From assembly GCA_023135255.1 (NCBI GenBank), contig JAGLTN010000182.1:1-5532 (forward strand): a stretch of 5,532 bases of DNA. The letters run 5' to 3'. Positions 1-5,532 of this stretch are shown here, piece by piece (the first letter of the stretch is position 1; every line of letters starts with the position of its first letter). The notes beneath the pieces are model-generated. The model had not been told where the DNA came from. It saw only the letters and a list, made by a program, of their open reading frames with translations, and did no database searches. The stretch comes from Planctomycetota bacterium (GTDB lineage Bacteria; Planctomycetota; Phycisphaerae; Sedimentisphaerales; Anaerobacaceae). The position numbers and the translations under genes were made by a program.

Positions 1-1414
1 CCGCACGAGCATTAACCACCCGAACTTTGTAGTCTATCAAATGCATATCTTTGATAACCGGGTAAAAAGTTTCAAGTGATTTTCGAAGTGCTGCATCAAG
101 AGCGTTAACAGGACCGTCACCTTCACCTACAACATGTTCAGTCTTACCATCAACCCGCAGCTTAACCGTCGCTTCGGTTACGATATCTCCACCGGGACGG
201 TTCTCGACATTAACATGATATTTTAAAAGCTCGAAAGAAGGCTTATACTCATTCATGATCTTTTTCACAAGCAGATCGAAACTGGCATCAGCAGCCTCAA
301 ATTGATAACCCTGGTTTTCAAGCTCCTGAACTTTTTTAAGCACTTTCGCTGCAAGTTTTCTGTCATCGGCAAGCTTTGTATTCTCAAGCCTGGCAAGAAT
401 ATTTGAACGACCGCTAAGCTCAGAGATTAAAAATCGCCTTTCATTGCCAACCACTTCAGGATCAACATGCTCATAAGTCTGTTTGTTTTTTCTGATAGCG
501 TTTACATGCAGCCCCGCTTTATGTGCAAATGCACTTTCACCAACATAAGGCATACTCGGCACAGGATTAAGATTTGCTACCTCAAAAATAAACCGTGAAA
601 CCTCTGTCAGGGTTTTCATTTTTTCAGGTGTTAATACTTCAAAGCCCATCTTCAAAGCAAGGTTCGGTATAACAGTACAAAGATTAGCATTACCGCAACG
701 CTCACCAAGACCGTTGATAGTTCCCTGCACATGTCGCGCACCGGCTCTTACCGCTTCCAGACTGCCGGCAACTGCGCATTCACTATCATTGTGGGTATGT
801 ATCCCCACGCATACTGTTGAAAATTTTTCGCAGACAGCTTTGGTTATTTCATAAACTTCACAGGGCAGCACTCCGCCGTTAGTCTCACAAAGGCTTAGAC
901 AATCCGCACCCGCCTGAGCAGCTGCCTCCAGAACCTTCACCGCATATTCGGGATTGGCCTTATACCCGTCAAAAAAATGCTCCGCATCGAATATCACTTC
1001 AAGACCTTTGCCTTTGAGATATTTCACCGATTCTGAGCAAATTACAAGATTCTCATCCAGAGAGCACTTCAAAACTCCGGTAACCTGCATATCCCAGCTT
1101 TTACCGACAATAGTCGCAGCAGGTGCTTTACAAGCCAGGATCGATCGTATTGATAAATCATCTTCAACCTTGACATTAGCTCTGTGAGTATTACCAAAAG
1201 CTGTAATTTTGCTGTTTTCGAGTTTTTCCCCTGCAATTTCCAGGAAAAACTGCATTTCCTTCGCGTTTGATGCAGCATAACCGCCTTCAATGTAGTCAAT
1301 ACCAAGCTTATCAAGCCTTTTGGCAATGAGCAGTTTATCCTGAAGAGAAAAACTGACAGATTCAGTCTGCATACCGTCACGAAGCGTAGTATCGTAAAGT
1401 TTTATCTTTTCCAC
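1..1414 (-). CDS. cimA: Citramalate synthase, partial (C-terminal end beyond left edge)
   Basis: Cytoplasmic enzyme that condenses pyruvate with acetyl-CoA to (R)-citramalate, the first step of threonine-independent isoleucine synthesis. I translated the minus strand by hand; 471 codons are visible without a stop. Residues 6-14 (LYDTTLRDG) are the HMGL-like TIM-barrel opening with the R12/D13 catalytic and metal-binding pair. H206 and H208 in GIHTHNDSE are the expected metal-binding histidines. NGLGERCGN (234-242) and the AFAHKAGLH segment around H298 follow. From about residue 392 a LeuA-type dimerisation/regulatory domain begins (EATVKLRVDG, GPVNALDAALRK, DMHLIDYKVRV). The KSWDMQVTG and DAEHFFDGYKANPEYA stretches match the citramalate synthase subfamily (TIGR00977 type) rather than 2-isopropylmalate or homocitrate synthase. 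Family members are about 530 residues, so some 55-60 are missing off the edge. The start is GTG at 1414, chosen because an AGG lies 8 nt upstream. Divergent from the beta-helix gene. The subfamily call is from remembered motifs. Confidence 0.93.
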   Translation of the reverse strand, partial: MEKIKLYDTTLRDGMQTESVSFSLQDKLLIAKRLDKLGIDYIEGGYAASNAKEMQFFLEIAGEKLENSKITAFGNTHRANVKVEDDLSIRSILACKAPAATIVGKSWDMQVTGVLKCSLDENLVICSESVKYLKGKGLEVIFDAEHFFDGYKANPEYAVKVLEAAAQAGADCLSLCETNGGVLPCEVYEITKAVCEKFSTVCVGIHTHNDSECAVAGSLEAVRAGARHVQGTINGLGERCGNANLCTVIPNLALKMGFEVLTPEKMKTLTEVSRFIFEVANLNPVPSMPYVGESAFAHKAGLHVNAIRKNKQTYEHVDPEVVGNERRFLISELSGRSNILARLENTKLADDRKLAAKVLKKVQELENQGYQFEAADASFDLLVKKIMNEYKPSFELLKYHVNVENRPGGDIVTEATVKLRVDGKTEHVVGEGDGPVNALDAALRKSLETFYPVIKDMHLIDYKVRVVNARA

Positions 1415-1418
1415 ATCA

Positions 1419-1434
1419 AACACCTAAAAAAAAA
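1419..1434 (-). promoter_or_regulatory. Ribosome binding site and A9/T9 tract before cimA
   Basis: Read on the minus strand, a run of nine T (plus-strand A9 at 1426-1434) leads into AGGTG, and the AGG is 8 nt before the GTG start at 1414. An in-frame GTG also occurs at 1423, directly after an in-frame TAG (1424-1426). It overlaps the AGG and has no Shine-Dalgarno at usable distance, so the inner GTG is preferred. The choice changes the protein by three residues only. Confidence 0.6.
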
Positions 1435-1458
1435 TTATAACTTCCCACGAATGTAATC

Positions 1459-1487
1459 ATTTTATGCCCACAGCAGTATAATGTAAA
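1459..1487 (-). promoter_or_regulatory. Predicted sigma-70-type promoter of cimA
   Basis: On the minus strand, TTTACA (1487-1482, five of six matches to the -35 consensus) is followed after exactly 17 nt by TAAAAT (1464-1459, five of six to the -10). Transcription would start near 1452, giving a leader of roughly 35-40 nt before the GTG. That is too short for a T-box or peptide attenuator, so control by branched-chain amino acids, if any, is more likely through a DNA-binding protein or enzyme feedback. Prediction only, from spacing and match quality. Confidence 0.6.
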
Positions 1488-1539
1488 GACAAAATTATTA
1501 AACTCAGGCTATTTAAAGGCATTAGAAAGCTTATTGTTC

Positions 1540-1568
1540 TTGACAAAAACGGATAATTATACTATAAT
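1540..1568 (+). promoter_or_regulatory. Promoter with perfect consensus hexamers for the beta-helix gene
   Basis: TTGACA (1540-1545) and TATAAT (1563-1568) are both perfect matches to the bacterial sigma-70 consensus, separated by the optimal 17 nt. The predicted start is around 1574-1576. The -35 boxes of the two divergent promoters are 52 nt apart, and the AT-rich DNA between them shows no convincing operator palindrome. The sequence predicts strong housekeeping transcription of the secreted protein unless a repressor or the leader limits it. Confidence 0.75.
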
Positions 1569-1574
1569 GACGCA

Positions 1575-1659
1575 TCGAGATATTGGGTTAGTAAAAGTGA
1601 AATACGGCAAAAAGCGATGTCTGCACGATGAAAAGCCTTAATTTTTAAAAGGAGACCCC
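1575..1659 (+). promoter_or_regulatory. 5' leader and ribosome binding site of the beta-helix gene
   Basis: About 85 nt of untranslated leader lie between the predicted transcription start and the ATG at 1660. AAAAGGAG (1647-1654) is a strong Shine-Dalgarno 5 nt before the ATG and fixes the start. Further up, GGCAAA (1606-1611) and AAAAGCC (1631-1637) could close a GGC/GCC pair around 26 nt. The repeated CGATG (1615-1619, 1626-1630) could pair with CATCG (1573-1577). I do not recognise a named riboswitch here. Any structured role is speculative; only the ribosome binding site is well supported. Confidence 0.5.
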
Positions 1660-3258
1660 ATGGAAAGAACATCTTTATTTTCAATAACTGCTATATTCCT
1701 TATTTTTTGCAGCGTAACTATAGCAGCGAACCCTGTCAATTGGACTTTCGACACAGAAACTATGGGAGAAGATGTCTCATGGAACTCAAACCCAAGTTAC
1801 ATCGATAATTACTACACCGTATATGAATACCACTGGGAAATAACAAAAGTAGAAGCATACGCACAAGTTCTCTTCTGGATGTGGATCGACATTTCATTTT
1901 TGCTTGACGAGCTATCCGGCGACGGCATACATTACGGCTCCCTGCCGGCAACTATTCTCGATGAGCGAATACAAGAAGGCGACGTCGGTGCTGACATAGA
2001 AATAATAGTTGATGAAGATGGCTATGCAACTGCATCTGTCACAAATATCACTTTCGGAATAGTCGAAGGATTTAATATCAAGGGCATCAGAATTGGAGGC
2101 AATATAACGATCACCGGATCTGTCGTAAAACCAGTGAGAAATACTAATCAGGGCACATATCATATGGCAATACAAGACGCAATCGACAACGCCAATAATT
2201 ATGATGTAATCATCGCAAACTCTGGTACTTATCAGGAAAACATAAACTTTTCAGGAAAGAATATCACTCTAACCAGTACTAATCCTATGGATAGAAACAT
2301 TGTTGCTCGGACAATGATCCGGGGCAGCGGTAATATTCCTGTAGTAGAATTCCAGGGCAGCGAAACTTCTGACTGCAACCTTGTCGGTTTTACAATTACA
2401 GGAGGCGCAACCGATGGCGGTATCTACGGCGACCGGTGCGGCGCCAATATTTCTTATTGTCTAATCAGAGACAATGTTTCAGAATTCGACGGAGCTGCAA
2501 TAAGCGATGTAGATGGAACAATAGATAATTGCACTATTATACGCAACACCGCAGATCTTTCAAGACGTGGTGGTGCTTTGGCAAATTGTGACGGAAAAAT
2601 ACTAAACTGTTTAATAACCAGCAACCATGCCTACACAAACAGCGCTGTTTATAACTGCGATGCCGACATCATCAATTGTACGATCGCGGACAATACATCC
2701 GATTATGGCGCAGCAATTGACAGTTGTAACGGAAAAATTGTAAACTCAATAATTTACTACAACCTACCAGCCGAATCAGTAGCTAACTGTCCGGATGTAA
2801 GCTTCTGCAGCCTTGAAAGTTACAAAAATGGTGCGGGTAATATTTATGAAGACCCGTGTTTTGTTTCACTAACAGATTACCACTTAATGTCACAAGCCGG
2901 CAGCTGGGATGATGTAAATAAAATTTGGGTTTACGATTCAGCAACAAGCAGATGCATTGACGCCGGTGGAACCAGCTTCAGCCTTGGTGATGAATACACC
3001 CATGCCAACAACATCAGGATAAACATGGGCACCTATGGATCCACTGCACAGGCAAGCAAGTCTCCCGCAGGTTGGTCTGTAATTGCTGATATCACAAATG
3101 ACGGCATCGTAAACTTTGAAGATTTCGCTTGGATGGCAGAATATTTTTGGCACAGAGCCGATGGCATCACCGGAGATTTGAACAGGGACCGGATAGTCTA
3201 CTTTGATGATCTTTCGATAATGGGTGAAAAATGGCTTCAGCAGACTACCTGGTATTGA
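1660..3258 (+). CDS. Secreted right-handed beta-helix protein with C-terminal dockerin-like repeats
   Basis: Exported protein of unknown exact function, 532 residues, complete. A signal peptide is clear: M-E-R start, hydrophobic core at about 6-20, cleavage near A22/A23. Residues 24-155 form a beta-rich, aromatic-rich domain I do not recognise. Residues 160-400 are a pectin-lyase-like parallel beta-helix: AIQDAIDNANNYDVIIANSG leads into coils of 20-26 residues ending in NCxIxxN motifs, with cysteines stacked in two columns. The closing segment (DPCFVSLTDYHL, RCIDAGG at 431-437, INMGTYGSTAQASKSP) is the usual end of planctomycete-type beta-helix proteins. Residues 477-526 hold two dockerin-type calcium loops: D477/T479/D481/G482/D488, and D506/N508/D510/D517 with Arg at 511 where Gly is usual. 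No PEP-CTERM or other membrane anchor is seen. The fold suggests polysaccharide binding, lysis or adhesion; catalytic residues cannot be assigned. It has its own promoter and terminator and is not in an operon with either neighbour. Confidence 0.9.
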   Translation: MERTSLFSITAIFLIFCSVTIAANPVNWTFDTETMGEDVSWNSNPSYIDNYYTVYEYHWEITKVEAYAQVLFWMWIDISFLLDELSGDGIHYGSLPATILDERIQEGDVGADIEIIVDEDGYATASVTNITFGIVEGFNIKGIRIGGNITITGSVVKPVRNTNQGTYHMAIQDAIDNANNYDVIIANSGTYQENINFSGKNITLTSTNPMDRNIVARTMIRGSGNIPVVEFQGSETSDCNLVGFTITGGATDGGIYGDRCGANISYCLIRDNVSEFDGAAISDVDGTIDNCTIIRNTADLSRRGGALANCDGKILNCLITSNHAYTNSAVYNCDADIINCTIADNTSDYGAAIDSCNGKIVNSIIYYNLPAESVANCPDVSFCSLESYKNGAGNIYEDPCFVSLTDYHLMSQAGSWDDVNKIWVYDSATSRCIDAGGTSFSLGDEYTHANNIRINMGTYGSTAQASKSPAGWSVIADITNDGIVNFEDFAWMAEYFWHRADGITGDLNRDRIVYFDDLSIMGEKWLQQTTWY

Positions 3259-3362
3259 TATTCTTTAACTTGTAAAATCTCATATAAAACTGAAGGGTAG
3301 TTCTAATAATTGCTTTTGAGCAGCAAGTGGAAGATTTTCGGCTTCTGGCAAGGAAGACAAAT

Positions 3363-3391
3363 CAGCTTTATCTGAAGATAAGGCGGTTTTT
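3363..3391 (+). terminator. Probable rho-independent terminator of the beta-helix gene
   Basis: GCTTTATC (3365-3372) pairs with GATAAGGC (3377-3384) in an 8-bp stem with one G-T wobble, closed by a TGAA tetraloop. One further C-G pair (3363/3386) lies beyond an A-G mismatch. Five T residues (3387-3391) follow. It is about 105 nt after the stop codon at 3258. The stem is AT-rich and the T-run short, so termination may be incomplete. Its location between convergent genes supports the call. Confidence 0.55.
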
Positions 3392-3407
3392 GTCTGACGA
3401 TGACCAG

Positions 3408-3429
3408 AGTCAAAAAGATTCGCTTGACT
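3408..3429. repeat. Perfect 6-bp inverted repeat in the convergent intergenic region
   Basis: AGTCAA (3408-3413) and TTGACT (3424-3429) are exact inverted copies around a 10-nt spacer. The site is 36-57 nt beyond the phosphorylase stop codon and could be a weak transcript-end hairpin for that gene. On the minus strand no T-run follows the stem, so it is not a standard rho-independent terminator. It overlaps the end of the tentative small ORF. Confidence 0.3.
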
Positions 3430-3464
3430 GACAAAATGAATTTTTAGAGATGCCCTGAATTGCT

Positions 3465-5532
3465 CTAATTCACTTTGGCCGCAGTTTGATTATTCTGCAA
3501 TTCCCAGCAAATAAGATTCAGACCATGTGGACACGCCATTCCATCATACTTGGGCAGCAACCTTACTGCCACCCCCTGCCTGCCCGAATTATCACAAACC
3601 ATAATACCCTCAAACCAGTGGAATTTATCTTCATTAGCAGGCTCTTTATAAGCCATTTCCAAAATCGTCCCGTCTATGATATTACCCCACGAATCAACCT
3701 GCCCGCGATAAAGCTGTACAGAAATATTTTCAGGGACAATCTCACCAAGCCTGACAAGTGCTTTAACACGCAGCTTTGAACCGACCTTGATTTGAGATTT
3801 CCTCTGATCCTGTGTTTTGAATCCATTACCATTATCAACTTTGATATCGACATCTGCGATTTGCAACTGGCCCCAGTGCTGTTTCATATAAGATTTCCAG
3901 GTTGATATCTCTTTAGCTTTAGCCTGGGATTTTCCATTAAGTTCTTTCCAGTCTTCCGCCGCCATCATATAGAATCTCTTAGTATATTCGCCCACCATTC
4001 TGCTGGTATTAAATCTTTGTGTACACCATTTGATAGTGGTTTTCATACGATGTATCCAAGGCCGGGGCAGATCGTTTTTACCACGTGAATAGTAAAGCGG
4101 AATAACCTCATTTTCCAGAATATTATACATCGCCTGAGATTCAACCATATCCTGATATTCAGAATCGTCATAACTTTCACCGGCTCCAATTACCCAACCG
4201 CCCTCATTAACATAACCTTCACACCACCAGCCGTCCCAGGTACTAAGGTTCAATGCACCATTAAATGCCGCTTTCATACCACTTGTACCGCTTGCCTCCA
4301 TTGGCGGTCTTGGGGTATTGAGCCATACATCAACTCCCCTTACCAAAAATCTCGCAACATTAATATCGTAGTCTTCGAGGAACACAATCCGTTTTCGCAC
4401 ATCGTACTGGTTAGCAAAATGGATGATCTGACGAATTATCTCTTTGCCCTCGGTATCTCTCGGATGAGCCTTACCGGCAAAGACTATTTGCAAAGGCCTT
4501 TCAGGATCACTCAAAAGTTTAATAAGCCTCTTCGGATCCCTAAGCAGCAAATTGCCTCTTTTATAAGTAGCGAATCTTCTTGCAAAACCAATAGTTAATG
4601 CTTCCGAATCCAATACCTCATCTGCCCAGTTAAGCTCTGTATGATAAGTACCTCTTCGCTGTATTTGAGATTTGAGTCTGCTCCTTGCAAAAGCTACCAA
4701 TCTCCCCTTACTCCTCTGGTGCGTCCGCCAGAATTCTTCATCAGGTATGGAATCAATATTGTTCCAAAGCGAGCTGTCTGTCACTTCATCATGCCAGTTA
4801 ACACCGAGATATCTGTCATATAATGATGTCAACTCATGTGATAACCAACTCTTTATATGAGTACCATTGGTAACAGAGGTGATCGGCACTTCACTTACCG
4901 GAACCTCAGGCCACAAACCAGCCCACATCTCTCTTGAGACTTTGCCATGAAGTTTACTGACACCATTGCGGTAACTGCTCAGCTTGATCGCCAATACAGG
5001 CATCTTGAAAAGTTCATTATTATCTTCAACATTAAACCTACCGAGACCAAGGAAATCTTTTTTATCAATCCCAAGACCTGGATAGTAAGAATTGAAATAC
5101 TTTTCGATAAGCTCAGCGCTGAATTCATCATTACCCGGTGCCACTGGAGTGTGAACGGTAAATATGTTGCCCGCTTTTGTTGCTTCCAGTGCTTGCTCAA
5201 ATGTAATACCTGTTTCTTCCCGCAAATTCTTTATTCTTTCAAGTGACATAAATGCAGCATGACCTTCGTTCATATGACAAACCGTAGGCTCGATACCCAT
5301 CGCCAAAAGCCCGCGCAAACCACCGATGCCGAGCATTATCTCCTGGCACATCCGATTCTCATTATCACCGCCGTAAAGATTCGCCGTAAGCATTCGGTCC
5401 TTTGGACTATTCGCCGGTATATTGCAGTCCAGCAAAAACAAATTGACCCTGCCGACAACTACTTTCCAGATTTGCGCCGTAATATTTCGACCGGGAAACT
5501 CTACACTAACCGTAATCGCCCTGCCGTCATCA
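3465..5532 (-). CDS. glgP: Alpha-glucan (glycogen/maltodextrin) phosphorylase, partial (N-terminus beyond right edge)
   Basis: Cytoplasmic GT35 enzyme that removes glucose from the non-reducing ends of alpha-1,4-glucan with phosphate, releasing glucose-1-phosphate. The frame is open to the right edge (codon 5529-5531), giving 688 visible residues; numbering counts from there. The first 30 (DGRAITVSVEFPGR, AQIWKVVVGRVNL) already match the family, so the gene begins outside the window. Visible motifs are YGGDNENRMCQEIMLGIGG, HMNEGHAAF (H91), VTNGTH, RRFATYKRGNLL (phosphate/substrate region, about 319-329), FAGKAHP (351-357) and EASGTSGMKAAFNGAL, whose K420 (codon 4272-4274) is the pyridoxal-phosphate lysine. 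The C-terminal domain of about 130 residues (KVGSKLRVKALVRLGE to PHGLNLICWEL) is normal for the shorter bacterial alpha-glucan phosphorylase subfamily (TIGR02094 type) rather than the muscle/E. coli GlgP type. No frameshift and no missing key residue. Probably some 150-200 N-terminal residues are missing. Substrate chain length cannot be told from sequence. Confidence 0.92.
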   Translation of the reverse strand, partial: DDGRAITVSVEFPGRNITAQIWKVVVGRVNLFLLDCNIPANSPKDRMLTANLYGGDNENRMCQEIMLGIGGLRGLLAMGIEPTVCHMNEGHAAFMSLERIKNLREETGITFEQALEATKAGNIFTVHTPVAPGNDEFSAELIEKYFNSYYPGLGIDKKDFLGLGRFNVEDNNELFKMPVLAIKLSSYRNGVSKLHGKVSREMWAGLWPEVPVSEVPITSVTNGTHIKSWLSHELTSLYDRYLGVNWHDEVTDSSLWNNIDSIPDEEFWRTHQRSKGRLVAFARSRLKSQIQRRGTYHTELNWADEVLDSEALTIGFARRFATYKRGNLLLRDPKRLIKLLSDPERPLQIVFAGKAHPRDTEGKEIIRQIIHFANQYDVRKRIVFLEDYDINVARFLVRGVDVWLNTPRPPMEASGTSGMKAAFNGALNLSTWDGWWCEGYVNEGGWVIGAGESYDDSEYQDMVESQAMYNILENEVIPLYYSRGKNDLPRPWIHRMKTTIKWCTQRFNTSRMVGEYTKRFYMMAAEDWKELNGKSQAKAKEISTWKSYMKQHWGQLQIADVDIKVDNGNGFKTQDQRKSQIKVGSKLRVKALVRLGEIVPENISVQLYRGQVDSWGNIIDGTILEMAYKEPANEDKFHWFEGIMVCDNSGRQGVAVRLLPKYDGMACPHGLNLICWELQNNQTAAKVN

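Larger units (their letters stand above)
3288..3431 (+). pseudogene. Possible small ORF or gene remnant (very tentative)
   Basis: One plus-strand frame is open from after a TGA (3285-3287) to a TGA at 3429-3431 and reads like protein: it contains FEQQVEDFRLLARKTNQL, then LKIRRFLSDDD and a polar tail. There is no ATG. The only plausible in-frame start is GTG at 3327 (34 residues), and no Shine-Dalgarno precedes it. It overlaps the predicted terminator at 3363-3391. It could be the decayed C-terminal end of a lost gene, or chance: an open run of about 47 codons in this base composition is not statistically remarkable. No family is recognised. Confidence 0.15.

Noticed and set aside
954..1187. 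77-codon plus-strand frame opposite cimA
   Set aside because: Antisense to a well-conserved catalytic region, with no ribosome binding site and no recognisable protein features.
1069..1380. 103-codon minus-strand frame inside cimA
   Set aside because: It is an off-frame shadow of cimA. The cimA frame gives a clear citramalate synthase sequence throughout.
1575..1646. Full c-di-GMP-I riboswitch
   Set aside because: Only a GGCAAA/AAAAGCC-like half is present; the second helical arm and its receptor sequence are missing before the ribosome binding site.
1617..1648. Two tiny leader ORFs (ATG at 1617, 4 codons; ATG at 1628, 6 codons)
   Set aside because: They overlap as ATGA, but neither has a Shine-Dalgarno and neither has a residue run suggesting attenuation, so chance is the simplest explanation.
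3486..3779. 97-codon plus-strand frame opposite the phosphorylase C-terminus
   Set aside because: The opposite strand encodes the normal C-terminal domain of the phosphorylase; the plus-strand translation has no coherent features.
4947..5246. 99-codon plus-strand frame opposite the phosphorylase
   Set aside because: Antisense shadow of conserved phosphorylase motifs; no start signal and no family resemblance.
3465..5441. TTG at 5441 as the start of the phosphorylase
   Set aside because: The frame stays open to the window edge, and the 30 residues upstream (for example AQIWKVVVGRVNL) match conserved phosphorylase sequence, so the true start lies beyond 5532.
1..5532. CRISPR array, tRNA, rRNA, insertion sequence or prophage signals
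   Set aside because: No direct-repeat/spacer pattern, no cloverleaf, no transposase or terminal inverted repeats with target duplication were seen on either strand.

Overview
The window looks like a chromosomal segment of a moderately AT-rich bacterium. The best guess is an anaerobic, polysaccharide-degrading planctomycete of the Phycisphaerae/Sedimentisphaerales type. This rests mainly on the middle gene: a secreted parallel beta-helix protein with a C-terminal dockerin-type calcium-loop pair, a 'RINMGTYGSTAQASKSP' linker and dockerin helices ending in W. That combination is very common in those genomes. The taxonomic assignment is inference; no rRNA or marker gene is present.

Layout. (1) Positions 1-1414, minus strand: citramalate synthase (cimA), with its C-terminal end cut off by the left edge. 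(2) Positions 1415-1659: a divergent intergenic region. It holds a good sigma-70-type promoter for cimA on the minus strand and, on the plus strand, a promoter with perfect consensus hexamers and a 17-nt spacer (TTGACA-N17-TATAAT), followed by an untranslated leader of about 85 nt and a strong ribosome binding site. (3) Positions 1660-3258, plus strand: a secreted protein made of a signal peptide, an unrecognised N-terminal beta-rich domain, a cysteine-laddered right-handed beta-helix, and a dockerin-like C-terminus. (4) Positions 3259-3464: a convergent intergenic region with a probable rho-independent terminator for the secreted protein, a perfect 6-bp inverted repeat, and a short protein-like open stretch that may be a gene remnant. 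(5) Positions 3465-5532, minus strand: an alpha-glucan (glycogen) phosphorylase, with its N-terminus cut off by the right edge.

The three genes are not an operon: cimA and the beta-helix gene are divergent, and the beta-helix gene and the phosphorylase are convergent. CimA starts the threonine-independent route to isoleucine from pyruvate and acetyl-CoA. The phosphorylase releases glucose-1-phosphate from storage glucan or maltodextrin. The middle gene is exported and probably works at the cell surface or outside the cell. No shared pathway is evident.

Nothing here amounts to a clear new system. The parts most worth a second look are the beta-helix protein (unknown N-terminal domain, two aligned cysteine columns, dockerin) and its consensus promoter and leader.
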